This document shows, piece by piece, positions 11,196 to 22,700 of a stretch of DNA of 64,000 bases. Position numbers and translations under genes: made by a program. The notes below the pieces were generated by a model, which made no database searches, was not told where the DNA came from, and saw only the letters and a program-made list of their open reading frames with translations. This stretch comes from Taudactylus pleione. Its lineage: Eukaryota; Chordata; Amphibia; Anura; Myobatrachidae. Every line of letters starts with the position of its first letter. Within the stretch, counting starts at the first letter, position 1. The stretch is taken from assembly GCA_031769625.1 (NCBI GenBank), contig JAUIMM010000115.1, forward strand, positions 13,128,501 to 13,192,500, in the 5' to 3' direction.

Positions 11196-11833
11196 TGGGG
11201 ACTATTTATCAAGCAGTGAAAAGTGTGGAGAACTGAACCAGTGGAGAAGGCAGGGATATGTATATACTCGACATCGTATAGGTCAGTTCTTTCTTCTTTG
11301 TGTGTGAGCAGTCGGATCTTCATTAGCCTGAGGGTCATGCCGAAACTATCCCATTCTGGAATTCCTTTGTCTCACAGTATCATTGGAGAGGGGGAAGTTT
11401 CAGTTTCAGGTTAAGCACATTGCATTGTTTAACTATACATAAACTGGATGTAAAACATTATACCAATAATATTACATTTATGTTTACAACAGGGATGCAG
11501 TATTTACCTATAATATGCTACAAATTAAATGCTGATTAAAATAAGACTAAACATCAATAAACAGTTATGTAACATTATAAATATACTAAAAGTATATTTA
11601 AAATAAGAACTTTATTAATGATATTCCATAACCGCACGGTGTGGTTGTCTCTGCAGGGTCACCAAAGTTATCCTATTGGAATACAGAACAGAACAAGCCC
11701 AAGGATGGTGTAATATTATGAATCACAATAGCATACAATCGGATCTCATACAATTAGATCCCATACAATCTAATTTGACCACTCTGTAATTTGTAAGAAA
11801 TATAAGTACATGCCTTCATCCAAAATATCTAAC
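11196..11833. other. No recognised gene; possible MITE end near 11201
   Basis: The phrase atttatcaagcagtgaaaag...ccagtggagaag at 11205-11253 resembles the end of the MITE at 55155-56978, so a fragment of that family may be present. The rest is AT-rich with nothing recognised. Confidence 0.4.
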
Positions 11834-12060
11834 TTTAACACTAGTATAAAAATCATGAAACAGAATATGATCACGCACAAGAGAATATAAAGTGCAATGT
11901 ATATTTGAACATATATTTAATGATCTTAAATAGTTTTCATTTTAATATTTTCATTCCAAGCAATTTCAAGTGCAAAATTCCTATTAATAATATTTATTCC
12001 AATAATATAAACACTTAATTACTTGGATGGTGCTACCAATAACTCTATATATCACATAAG

Positions 12061-12265
12061 CAAAGAAACAAAAAGAAGAAGAGAAAGATAGAGTTTCTAT
12101 ATTTGGTGCACTCTAATACATTGTTGTGTGCCACCTTCTATAAAGTATAATGTATGCATTAAAATATTTAATCTTTATTAATCATATTATTAAAATATAT
12201 ATATATAGGGTACCATATAGCGAAATATGAATAAAATCAATAACTCATAATTAAAGAAAACAATA
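12061..12265 (+). repeat. PLE-1 left pseudo-LTR arm
   Basis: It begins aaagaaacaaaaagaag and runs to aactcataattaaagaaaa. It is the near-exact reverse complement of 15735-15944, including the phrase ggtaccatatagcgaaatat. Confidence 0.88.
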
Positions 12266-12289
12266 TAAACAATAATAGAGGTTATAGTG

Positions 12290-13050
12290 GTAGGATGATC
12301 AAGAGAGGATACCACATTGCTAGAAACAAAGATAGAGAATCTCTGATTATACCTAATACAAAAAGAAATAAGAAAGAGGGAGAAGAGCAAAAAGTAAGAT
12401 TTATATCTTCATTCTGTAATGAATGGAAAGAGATTCGTAAAATATTACAAAAACATTGGAATGTACTCACCTTAGATCCGGACTTAGTGGAAATTCTTGG
12501 AGATGGAGTTGATATTAGCTGGCGGAAATCTCTCAATCTGAGGGATCGTCTGGTTCACAGCAATTTCAGACAAAACAAAGAGATAAAATTATGGGATGCT
12601 ATACATGCACTAGATGTAAAGCATGTAATTATATAGAACGAAAAAAATAAACCATGGATAGATATGGTAATACTATTATAATTAAGGAATACATAAACTG
12701 CAGTACCATTGGAGTAATTTATTGCTTATACATGTAACCTAAAATACATAGGGATGACAAGCCGACAATTGAAACAGAGGATCCTTGAACATGATGGGTA
12801 TGTCAAAAATGCTAGGATTGATCAATTGAAATCTAAACCACTAACGTGTGGCTAGACAATTTAAAAAAAAACATAATTGTGACCCAAGTCATCTGAAAGC
12901 CTTTGGTATAGAGAAAATCAAACTACGAATAAGGGGAGGAGATATGCATAAGGAATTGCTAATGAGGGAAGCAAGAATGATATTCTTGATGAATAGTATC
13001 AAACCTCATGGACTAAATGAAAGTAATCAATATACTGTCTTCCTATAATA
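12290..13050 (+). pseudogene. PLE-1 polymerase C-terminus with GIY-YIG remnant
   Basis: The first open part (12295-12636) contains VRFISSFCNEWKEIRKILQK and LNLRDRLVHSNF, the conserved region between the PLE reverse transcriptase and endonuclease. A cysteine-rich linker (YTRCKACN-like) follows across a frameshift near 12630. Next come degenerate GIY-YIG sequence around 12700-12800 (a GVIYCLY-like start) and a C-terminal open part (12848-13048, KKKHNCDPSHLKAFGIEKIK, LMREARMIFLMNSIKPHGLN). In intact PLEs this GIY-YIG endonuclease nicks the target for reverse transcription. Here frameshifts and stops have inactivated it. Confidence 0.78.
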
Positions 13051-13585
13051 CCAACAAAAAGGGTACACTTATATATATTGAATACACTTTCTTTATACCC
13101 AGAACCTAATAATGAGGATAGGGGAATAGGGAAATTCCAGGTCCCTGGAAACCTATAGAATAAGAAATGTGTATCTTAAAACATATGGATAAGAGTTGGA
13201 TCTATTATATTTGTGTTACGAATATTCATGATGAAAGTTTGTTATTTATAGAATGGATAGTTATTCATGTCATATATATACTTTTTGATCTCAGCAGAAG
13301 TTATTTAGCTATTTATTTGTTTGATAAGCTTTTAGAACTACCTTTAGGATACTAAGAATATTAATTGGATATTCAGACATTTTTATAAGCAGGAATGAAT
13401 AAAATAATAATTTTTACAATTAAGAATTAATATATATAGATTGTTTTCTTATTTATCTATATATATATTGATCTTATATATCTGTATATATATCTGACAT
13501 CCAGAGTTCTTTATTGAAGTATATATTTTCCACACATTATAAATATATATACACAGAAGTGGCTTATTAAGGAGTCAACACTATA

Positions 13586-14026
13586 CAGGTTGAGTCTCCC
13601 ATATCCAAAATGCTCGGGACCAGGGGTATTTTGGATATCGGATTATTCCGTATTTTGGAATATTTGCATACTATAATTAAATATCTTGGGTATAGGACCC
13701 AAAACTAAACACAGAATGCATTTATGTTCTATATACACCTTACACACACAGCCTGCTGGTCATTTTATACAATATTTTTTATAATTTTGAGCATCAAAAA
13801 AAGTTTGTGCACATACATGAAATTCATTTATGTTTCATATACACCTTATACACACAGCCTGAAGTTTATTGTATACTGTATTTTAATGAATTTGTGCTTT
13901 AAAACAAGTTTGTGTACATTGAACCATCAGAAAGCAAAGGTTTCACATTCTCAGTCATACTAAAAATATTCCGTAATTCGGAATATTCCGTATTTCGGAA
14001 TATTTGGATATGGGAGACTCAACCTG
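13586..14026. mobile_element. Tc1/mariner-pogo-type MITE with TA target duplication
   Basis: The ends caggttgagtctcccatatc and its complement gatatgggagactcaacctg are perfectly inverted over 20 bp, and TA flanks both sides (13584-13585 and 14027-14028). Internal text repeats 'ttatgttctatatacacctt' and tattccgta/ttcggaata motifs. The element is 441 bp with no transposase. It inserted in the PLE-1 3' region. Confidence 0.88.
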
Positions 14027-14832
14027 TATATATATATTGATTTTTTTATACAGGTTTATAAGTCTACACAGTTTGGTTTATTATTTTTATATGAATTGTG
14101 CACAGAATTTATTTGATTGATTTATTTTTTATATACTCATTTTTATTAATATCACTTATATCTTAGTATAACACTATGGATATTTAGTTAAGGATAATTA
14201 TTACTAGTTATGTACAGTAATCATACACATTTATGAATAGGGATTTGATCACTTTATTTAATAAATTAATCCACTATATATTTATTGTGCGGTTAATATT
14301 TAAGGATTGCAGAAAGGTATAGGGTGGATGTCATTTTAGAATATATTTTTTATTATTTATTTATTGTACAGGAAATTATTACATTATGAGAAATAGAAAG
14401 AGAAAATATGTATATGTTAAATGATGATGGATAATCTGTGATATAAACTACACTAATGAATTATTATACTATATATGTATTATTAATTAATCATAAGGAA
14501 TGTGGTATAACAACAAGAATAGAATTCATGAAATATCGTTAATAACACAAAGATTTTATTAGACCTTTAACCATATGAGGAAATATTTGGTGTGTATAAT
14601 ATTTATGAGTATTCTAACTAATGAGAGACATGATGTCAGGAACTCAACGGCTTTGATTAAAAGAACATTCCGTTCATTTAGCAATACTGACATCGGGTGT
14701 ATGAAGGGACGCTGATGATACACGTTGGAGCCTGTGAAAGGATGGGGAACTAATGATACGGTTCAAATGAACCAATGAGGACAAATGTTAAGGGTATATA
14801 GGATCACAGGAAATAGTGCTCTGGTTGATTTG

Positions 14833-14862
14833 CCTTGATAAAGCAGCCTTATGCAAAACGCG
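14833..14862 (+). other. Possible decayed hammerhead-ribozyme-like core in PLE-1
   Basis: The phrase ccttgataaagc...gcaaaacgcg resembles the CUGAUGA...GAAAC hammerhead core known from PLE pseudo-LTRs. It has substitutions at several core positions, so it would not be expected to cleave. The call rests on resemblance only. Confidence 0.3.
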
Positions 14863-15310
14863 CATCAGCATTTCCGTTGATAGCGCTGCCTCATGCATAA
14901 TAGCATGTAAAGCGTGAAGCTAACCAAAGCTTCACTATTTATTAGAAAATATATCCCTGTATATTTCCCTACTGATACGATTAATGTGCGTGATGTTATT
15001 GAGGGAAATATATGTTTGTCAGTAATCAATGAATGCACGGATGTAACACGTGTAATGACAAATAGAGTTGTAGCATTACTATACCAGCATTGCAGTTTAT
15101 GATACTAAAAATGAGACTTTATGCACTCTGCAGTGTTTGTAAAGGTTGAGGAGAATATATGCCTATGATAGGTTGAATTAATAAGTATATTTTTTATTTC
15201 CTCTATAACACGTGGTGATGTAATCAACTGATTGAATAATATCAGAGTGTAACATAATTTTTCATGTCCTACTGGACGATTTAAACGGAGAGAACCAGAA
15301 CAATATATGG

Positions 15311-15440
15311 TTACTTTATTTCTTGGCAACAGTGTATAGTAAGAAATAAATAAAATAGTTACTTGTGACTCATTTATTATTTTGGCAACAGTGTATAGTA
15401 AGAGGAAAAGAAAATTGTTACTTGTGATTCACTTATTACT
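15311..15440. repeat. Tandem duplication, about 65 bp x 2
   Basis: The phrase ggcaacagtgtatagtaaga...gttacttgtga occurs twice in a row (about 15325 and 15385) with a few differences, inside the PLE-1 3' region. Confidence 0.75.
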
Positions 15441-15734
15441 TTCCTTTTATGAATGCAACTTGATATATCAGAAAAATAGTTATTAGCACAAACTACACTG
15501 TGTATTTAAAAGATAAAAGAAGATAGGATCTTCATGGTCAAAGTGTTATAATAACTAAATTGAAGATATATTGATATTATGATCAGCACATTTCAATAGA
15601 ATATTAATATCAATACCTAAGTAGGGAAATATATCAGTGGTGAAAGAAATATAATAATAATAAGACAGCAGTATTTGGAAAATCTTTTTATTTCACGTTA
15701 TTTATTTTTTGATATCATTCACACTTTATTGTTT

Positions 15735-15944
15735 TTGTTTTTTTCTTTAATTATGAGTTATTGGTTTTATTCATATTTCGCTATATGGTACCCTATATAT
15801 ATATATATTTTAATATATGATTAATAAAGATTAAATATTTTAATGCATACATTATACTTTATAGAAGGTGGCACACAACAATGTATTAGAGTGCACCAAA
15901 TATAGAAACTCTATCTTTCTCTTCTTCTTTTTGTTTCTTTGTTT
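15735..15944 (-). repeat. PLE-1 right pseudo-LTR arm (inverted)
   Basis: This is the reverse complement of 12061-12265. It contains atttcgctatatggtacc and ends ttctttttgtttcttt. Confidence 0.88.
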
Positions 15945-15945
15945 A

Positions 15946-17466
15946 ACACTAGTATCACAGATATCTCCAGCTTACCTTTCTCTCCCGATGTGGCCCACTG
16001 TCCCCCATACACTAGTATCACAGATATCTCCTGCTTACCTTTCTCTCCCGATGTGGCCCACTGTCCCCAGGGCTGCCATCAGAAATCGTGGGGCCCGGTA
16101 CTGACAAAATAGGCAGGGCCCCCCTGGGGATGGCACAGAGGTGGGCGGAACTTTGTATAATGTGGGTGGAGTTACACTCGGGGGTGGGACGTCAATTGGT
16201 GATTAAACCAGTTTAAAAACTTTAAACATTCTCAAAGTTTGGGGTCGGGAAGGAAGGATGGACATGGGGACATACAGCTGGGAAGCCTGGACTGGGAGGG
16301 CACAGAGAAGGCTGGACTGGGGGTTCACAGGGCAGGGAAGGCTGGACCTTAATTGGGGGGCACAGGGCAGGGATAGCTGACTGGACTAGAGGGGGGCAGG
16401 GCAGGGAAAGCTAGGTATACTAGGGGGGAGGCACAGGGCAGGGAAGGCTGGACTGGGAAGGGGGGACAAGGCAGAAAAGACTGGCTAGATTAGAGGGCAC
16501 AGGGCAGGGAAGGATAGCTGGTTTAGGATGAGCACAGGGAAGGGAAGGGTAGCTTGATTAGACGGAGGAAGGAAAGGCTGGCTGGACTGGGGGGGCACAG
16601 GGAAGAGAAGGCTGCCTAGACAAGGGGAGGCGAAGGCTGCCTGGAGTAGGGGGTTAGGGTAGGGAAGGCCAGCTGCACTAGGTGGAGGGGCATACAGCAG
16701 GGACTCCGGGTCCTACCTTGTTTCTTAGTGTCAGCGGCGCAGACACACAACGGTAGCCTGGGAGAAACAGCGTAGCGCTGTCGGCGGCATTTCAAATATG
16801 GCATTGGCCGTGAGCCATTCACAGCTCGCGTACCAGCAGCCAATCAGGAGCGGCCATAGCGGCCACTCCTGATTGGCCGCCGGTCCGCGAGCCGTAATGC
16901 TCCCGAATGGTGCCATCCCAGGCTGCCGAAGCACGATTTCACTGCCCTCTTGTCACCAGGCCCCCGTTCTCTCCGGGCCCGGGACTCTAGGCCCGGCAGA
17001 CCCCCCCTGATGGCGGCCCTGACTGTCCCCATACACTAGTGTCACAGATCTCTCCAGCTTACCTTTCTCTCCCGATGTGGCCCACTGTCCCCATACACTA
17101 GTATCACAGATATCTCCTGCTTACCTTTCTCTCCCGGAATGGCCCACTGTCCCCATACACTAGTATCACAGATACCTCCTGCTTACCTTTCTCTCCTGAT
17201 GTGGCCCACTGTCCCCATACACTAGTAACAGAGATATCTCCTGCTTACCTTTCTCTCCCAGAATAGCCCACTGTCCCCATACACTAGTATCACAGATATC
17301 TCCAGCTTACTTTTCTCTCCCGATGGGGCCCGCTGTCCCCATACACTAGTATCACATATCTCCAGCTTACCTTTCTCTCCCAGAATGGCCCCCTGTCCCC
17401 ATACACTAATATTACAGATATCTCCTGCTTACCTTTCTCTCCCGGAATGGCCCACTGTCCCCATAT
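15946..17466. repeat. 62-bp minisatellite split by a hAT insertion
   Basis: The unit consists of cactagtatcacagatatct + cc(a/t)gcttacctttctctccc + ga(t/a)(g/t)(t/g)ggcccactgtcccca + ta. Two units lie at 15948-16067 and about seven more at 17022-17465. The array is interrupted by the hAT element at 16068-17021. Units vary by a few bases. Confidence 0.9.
16068..17021. mobile_element. Non-autonomous hAT element in the minisatellite
   Basis: It begins cagggctgccatcag and ends ctgatggcggccctg, and the perfect 8-bp duplication actgtccc lies at 16060-16067 and 17022-17029. The 954-bp element contains its own GC-rich, roughly 35-40-bp repeat (cacagggcagggaaggctgg and variants, about 16260-16690) and a CpG-rich right part. 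No transposase is recognised. Confidence 0.9.
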
Positions 17467-17939
17467 AGGAATTCATAAAGCTCCGAAAATACAATATCTG
17501 ATATATCTGCAGATGGCGAGTGCTCCTGCAACCAGCACCTCCCCTATTTGAGTCCCGGTCGTGAAGAGGGATCCTTTACGATCCCTCTGCCCCAGTCCAG
17601 CTCCTTCTGCTGGACGCCGGGGCTCTTGTGCGCATGCGAGAACCTGTAGGTCACGCAGATGCACTAGTTACACTACTCCGAAAGGAGTAGAGAAAAGTTC
17701 TGGGACGACTGCTGATTTGATGATGAATTGATCTGGCGCATGTGGCGAGTTTAAATGTTAATTAATTAACATGGTGAATAGAGCCCATAATATTAAAGTT
17801 ATGTTTGACTTGTTTCCACAATCAATTCACAAACTTTTCATTTTACCCTAAACAAATATTTGATATATTTAGTTATATGAGCTGCACATATAAAAGGGGT
17901 ATTACAAATGTATACACTTCTCTGTAGCATATTTAATTG
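17467..17939. other. No recognised gene or element
   Basis: A moderately GC-rich block (17500-17680) is followed by AT-rich sequence. Nothing was recognised on either strand. Confidence 0.45.
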
Positions 17940-18345
17940 TTCTCAGTTACCAATAAATGTGATGGCATTGTTATAATAGATATAAGACATACTCATATGA
18001 TACATGGACCTGGTCTTTCAGTCATTACGGATGTAATTTACAGAGTCAGATGGAGTCTTTCAGATTTTGATAACAGGAAAAGAAATATCAGTTTATTTTG
18101 TAACATAATAATTATTGTTTAGCTTGATTTTGCAAATGCAGTCAGATAAATATTTAATTTTGTTCTAAACACGTGTTATATATTTAATTTACATATATAT
18201 TTCATTGGTATAGATCACGCTGTGCACATATTGTCAGTGACAAATTTCATTTCTGAGTTTCAATGAATGTAATATCATTATTATAATGGATTTAAGACTT
18301 ACTTGTATGATTCATGAAACTGGTCTTTCATAGTAATTACTGGTC
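17940..18345. repeat. Diverged tandem duplication, offset about 314 bp
   Basis: The phrase at 17943-18025 (agttaccaataaatgtgatg ... acctggtctttcagt) recurs at 18257-18335 (agtttcaatgaatgtaatat ... aactggtctttcat) with about one difference in five. It is an old duplication without coding content. Confidence 0.6.
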
Positions 18346-19358
18346 CAATTGGCATACTGATAATCCTGTGATTTGTGCTTTAAGTGCCAAGACCATAGAA
18401 CTGGCACAAACCAATAGACCTCCTGCTGAGGAGGAACATGTGCAGAGATTTCCCGACTGCTTGCTTGGTCCCATGACTGGCTGTCACCTATACCATCAGG
18501 CGAAGTGTAACCATCTGAAAAATGGGCATGCTGCCTCGCAAACAGATGGCTGAGAAAGAAAGCAGACTTCATGAATGTATTGGAGGAGGGCAGGGATTAT
18601 TTTCTGAGTTTCCAAAGACTCACACTATACTGTAGGTGTCTCATCCATAGTTCACTGATAAGTAGGATTCATTTTGTAATATAGAATATCTGTGTTGTGC
18701 AAATCAGTTTGAAAAAAATACCCAAATACTTGAAATCATTAAAATGCAATGTATGTGAAATTATAACGACATCTTTAAATAATATTTGTAATAAACGTAA
18801 TAGTTTCTATAGAAATATGTCTGTGTTTGTATTTAATTAGTGCTACCCCAAAAATAACTCTGTGCGTTCTAATGGCAGCTTTCTAGCTTTGTATCTTTTC
18901 AGAATGCATTCCAGGTGGGGGAAGGGTGGGTGGTAGTTACATCATAGTTCGGTGGGCACTAGAGTATCATTAATCCATACCCCCCAACCTCTGCTCCCAC
19001 TCCCAACTCCCTCCCAGGTATTGGGATGAATGTCCTATAAAATCTGTCAGGAGTTACGATGACATAATCTCCTATCTGTGGTTAGAGGACTATATCTACT
19101 TTTTACTGAGACTTTGCATATTTATAGCGATGACTTATTTCCTTTCTATCGTATTGTAATATGTATTTGAAATAAGTGGAAGCCTCTTCTAATCACAGTC
19201 TAGGAAAAGTGAGGGTGTAGGTCTACCTGAATCTTCTAACAGGATCTAAAATAATTAGAAGAAGCAACCTCACTAGTCTGTGACATACCCTCCAAAAATA
19301 ATTATTTATAACTTCTTTATTACAAATTGGAGGGGTGCTACCCACTATAGCTATACAT
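18346..19358. other. No recognised gene or element
   Basis: An 80-codon open frame occurs on each strand at 18312-18572. Neither resembles a protein I know, and both cover the same bases. Around 18900-19020 there is a G-rich then C-rich stretch. No TE ends were found. Confidence 0.4.
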
Positions 19359-19840
19359 CAAATATAAGAAAAAGATAGTCGTATGGTGCACAAGTCACGT
19401 CAATACATACATTCGTAAAATCTAACTTTTATTAGTTCTATATAAAATTAATGGTTCGAGAAACATGGTGAAATATTTTTATTATTGCTTTAAATCTTAT
19501 ATATAAAATCTGTGTCGAGGTTTGTGTGTTCAATAAAACAGAGATTTAGGTTTGTGTGTTGGAGTGATTTCATATGTTAGAGTATGTCTATAGATTAGAT
19601 ATATTATCTAGATATATTCTGACATACGAAATCATTGCAACACACAAACCTAAATCTCTGTTTTATTGAACACACAAACCTCGACACAGATTTTATATAT
19701 AAGATTTAAAACAATAATAAAAATATTTTACCATGCTTCTGGAACCATTTGTTTCATATAGAACTAATAAAAGTTAGATTTTACGAATTAATGTATTGGC
19801 GTGACTTGTGCACCATACGACTATCTTTTTCTCATATTTG
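19359..19840. mobile_element. Near-perfect 480-bp palindrome, probable collapsed PLE (paired inverted pseudo-LTRs)
   Basis: The left arm starts aaatataagaaaaagatag and the right arm ends with its complement, ctatctttttctcatatttg. The arms match closely over about 215 bp around a short AT-rich centre near 19600. Arm text (agatag...tggtgcac near the outer end, followed by AT-rich sequence) resembles the PLE-1 pseudo-LTR layout, but no polymerase lies between the arms. The PLE assignment is inference. Confidence 0.6.
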
Positions 19841-20960
19841 AACAGAGGATCTAAATAGGAAATTGGTATTCATATTTTCATATTTTCACTTAAAGGTTAC
19901 ACAAACTTGCATAGTGAAAATAGTGTTGTTGAAATCACCATTTATCACTGTTCAAGATTCTTGTGTGGAGACTAGAAAAAAATAAAAGGTCTACTAATAG
20001 CAGTACCTAGCAATAACACAATGATAAACCTACATACAGTATAAGCTACACAAATTAATTTAATATGGTAGCTAGTACAAGTAAGAAATTGGGCGCAAGA
20101 ATGAAGTGTCAGCCAATTTCCTAGCACTGCTATACTCTAGCATTAGATGTTACAGAATGTAGCCCAGACCTCCTCATAGGTGCCACCCACCATACACATC
20201 AATCCACTGGAACTTTTGCCATTTAAACCTAAGATTTAGCTGTTTTCTATTGGTATAATAATAGGTGGTATAATAATAAAATATAATTTTTTTATTTTCC
20301 AAAAGGAACTACAATTTCTGCACAAATTTAAACTCATCCTTGTTTACTTTCTGTATACAACAGGCTCATTTACACATAGGATTCTTTTTGGATGCTTATC
20401 AGATTTTCAAATTTTTTTCACATTGCTTTAGTATCATTAAATGAATTAAAGGCTTTTGGAGCAGTTTTCCTAAAAAACTACTCCAAGCTCTTAAATTTGC
20501 ATTTAAGTAAGTAGATCGCATGTTCCATACTTGTTGTAATGAGAAATGTGATCTGTCTCAGATTTCCTAAAATTGTAAAAAAAATAATGGGGGGAGGGGG
20601 ATGCTTGCGATAATAACGCCACCTGGAGATAACGTTATTAGGGCTGTCTCATATTTCATCATCTCCTGCTCTGACAGGCAGAGCAAAGCCGGGAGCTGGT
20701 GCCTGTGATCAGCGATGTGTGTCTAAATAGATCGCAAGAGGCACAGAGCTTTATCGCAAGTTCTGTCCCTGTAAGCCATATTTGACACATCCTTGTGATG
20801 TATTCAAATATTGCAATGCGAATTTGAGCAAATTTATCACATTCAATCTGCATCTGAAATGCGAATTGTGATAAATATGCCCATAAGTGAATAGATTTGA
20901 ATCAGTGCTGCAGTAATATCAGCTATTTAGTTCAAATATGAATTAGGGATATTCAGATAT
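19841..20960. other. No recognised gene; possible MITE end near 20880
   Basis: The interval is AT-rich with no protein-like frames. 'gcgaattgtgataaatatgccc' near 20860-20882 has the look of a MITE end, but I could not find its partner. Confidence 0.4.
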
Positions 20961-21839
20961 AGGCCCGTATTCAATTAGTTTCGCGTACGTGATAAAGTTT
21001 CACATGCCGGACTTTTCGCCTACATTGCCTATTTTAGCCACGGAAACTTTTCGTGCGCGTACCCGTGAATTGCCCTATTCAATTCCAAAAGACGCCAAAA
21101 CGGAGACACGCGATGTCAGAACAGGAAAAAAAAGTAGTGTCAGAATCTGGGAAATCAGCCTGAACCCCCAAAAAAGAAGCAGAAACATTGGGGATCAATG
21201 GAATAGTGCCCGATTAGCCCTAATAAAACTGTTTGGGGTACTTAAGTTCGCACAGTTGCCTCTACTTAGCGTCTTTGCACAAGTGGTGAAGAATGGCATA
21301 AAGCAGTATTTTTAGGGGAAGATAAGTAGTCCTGTCAAATTTGAGGTACCTGAAAATGGGTGCAAGCATCTTTTAATGTCTCTAAAGTACAGTTGTAATA
21401 AATATGAATTTCCACCCTCATAAAAGCACCTGCAATCCCAAAAACACTTGACCCCTTATTAGAGCACCCCAAGAACCTTGTTTCGCTAGTTTGCGAACTT
21501 GTCCCCCCACTTTGTGCATTTTCGCCCCCAAATTCAAAGTACTTTTTTGGGGTGTTCTTCAGTTTTTTCCTGGAATTTTTTGACAAAGTTGTCCTTTGGG
21601 GGTTGTCCCAAGGGATCTGAGTGGTTCCCCACCTTTGCACCCCAAAATAAAAATGTTGCACCTCTTTTCTCCTGCTATTCAGAGGCGAATCTTTTTTGCC
21701 TATTACATTGCATTGTGTTTCCACGTACGTGAAAAGTGGGTGGAATTGAATACGGAGATGTTTCCACCTGGCGAATAGTCTCAATCAGCGATAATTTTTC
21801 TCGGATCTCGGCTTTTCGCTTTTAATTAAATACGGCCCA
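20961..21839. mobile_element. Harbinger-like MITE, 'ggcccgtattcaattag' family, copy 1
   Basis: The left end ggcccgtattcaattag and the complement of the right end, gggccgtatttaattaa, are inverted. Internal text (cgataaagt, cttttcgc, ccccaaaa) is shared with copies at 32739-33967 and 36808-37649. Open frames on both strands (to 149 codons) follow the low-complexity internal sequence and are not protein-like. Confidence 0.75.
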
Positions 21840-22700
21840 TAGATGTAAACCCTATTGCACTAAGGTCCTTTTTCATCTTTCAGCACACTGAACAACATGC
21901 TAAAATTGTCTATGCACCGCGCTCACCTTGTCTGATCTCCTCAGACAGGCTCAGATTTCTTTGGCGGACTCCTGCTGCTTCACACAGTCACATCACTCAC
22001 GTTCACACTGTGTGTGTGTGGTGTGCGTGTCTGCACAGGCTGTGATTGTCCGTTCCTGGCCTGGCCAATGTGTGTCTGTGGCCTAGCAGTGAATTTTCTG
22101 CACTGTGTAGCCAGGGCAGACTAGTGTGTGTCCAGGCTGGCTGTGTTGCGGCACACATTGTGAACTAGTCCCACATTGGTTGAAAATTACTATATTATAG
22201 TGATGATAGATAGGAGTTAAAGTTACATTAATCTCAGTGTGATTAAAGAGAAAAGGGAACTTTTCTTTCAAGCACAAGCAACACACACCCTGACATACTA
22301 CTAGTATATCTGTAAGGTAAGTGTTTTGTGAAAATGTAATTCAACCATCACTTCAGTGCCAAATGTTGCTACATATATGTCTGAGTCTGCATAGGTGTTT
22401 GCATTACTATATACTAACCCTTAGGAGCCAATGTTTCCAAAATGATTGTGGATGAGCGAGGTAACCCAATGTCCCCACCACCCACAGTACACCATCAGTT
22501 TATGTTAGAATGTCTTAATGCCAGTGATAATGAATGTGACAAAACATTATTAACATTAGTGGGGGATGCAAATGTTAGTTGCATACATTTTCCCTTACAT
22601 TTTCATTAGTGTTACAAAAATACTAACAAAACACCAGATAATATATTAAGGAAAAAATAATGATGAAATATATTAAGGAATAATAATATTGTTTTTATAT
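21840..22700. other. No recognised gene or element
   Basis: A mixed-composition stretch at 21950-22160 contains a short GT-rich run. A good splice-donor-like phrase (aaggtaagtg) occurs near 22317 but without any supporting exon. Nothing else is recognised. Confidence 0.4.

Larger units (their letters stand above)
11848..15941 (+). mobile_element. PLE-1: Penelope-like retroelement with inverted pseudo-LTRs
   Basis: Inverted arms of about 205 bp (12061-12265 and 15735-15944) flank a remnant of PLE polymerase C-terminus (12290-13050). A perfect 14-bp direct repeat, tttaacactagtat, lies at 11834-11847 and 15942-15955. It would be the target duplication if the element includes about 210 bp of left extension outside the shared arm. 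PLEs typically show pseudo-LTRs in direct or inverted order and variable-length duplications. A Tc1/mariner-type MITE is nested at 13586-14026. Most of the polymerase, including the reverse transcriptase domain, is missing. Confidence 0.75.

Noticed and set aside
13586..14026. Part of the PLE-1 coding region
   Set aside because: Perfect 20-bp inverted ends with TA on both sides show it is a separate Tc1/mariner-type insertion.
18312..18572. Coding exon
   Set aside because: Open frames exist on both strands over the same bases, with no recognised domain, and splice sites cannot be supported.
21335..21784. 149-codon minus-strand frame as a gene
   Set aside because: It lies wholly inside a MITE with matching inverted ends, follows low-complexity C/A runs, and other copies do not keep the frame.
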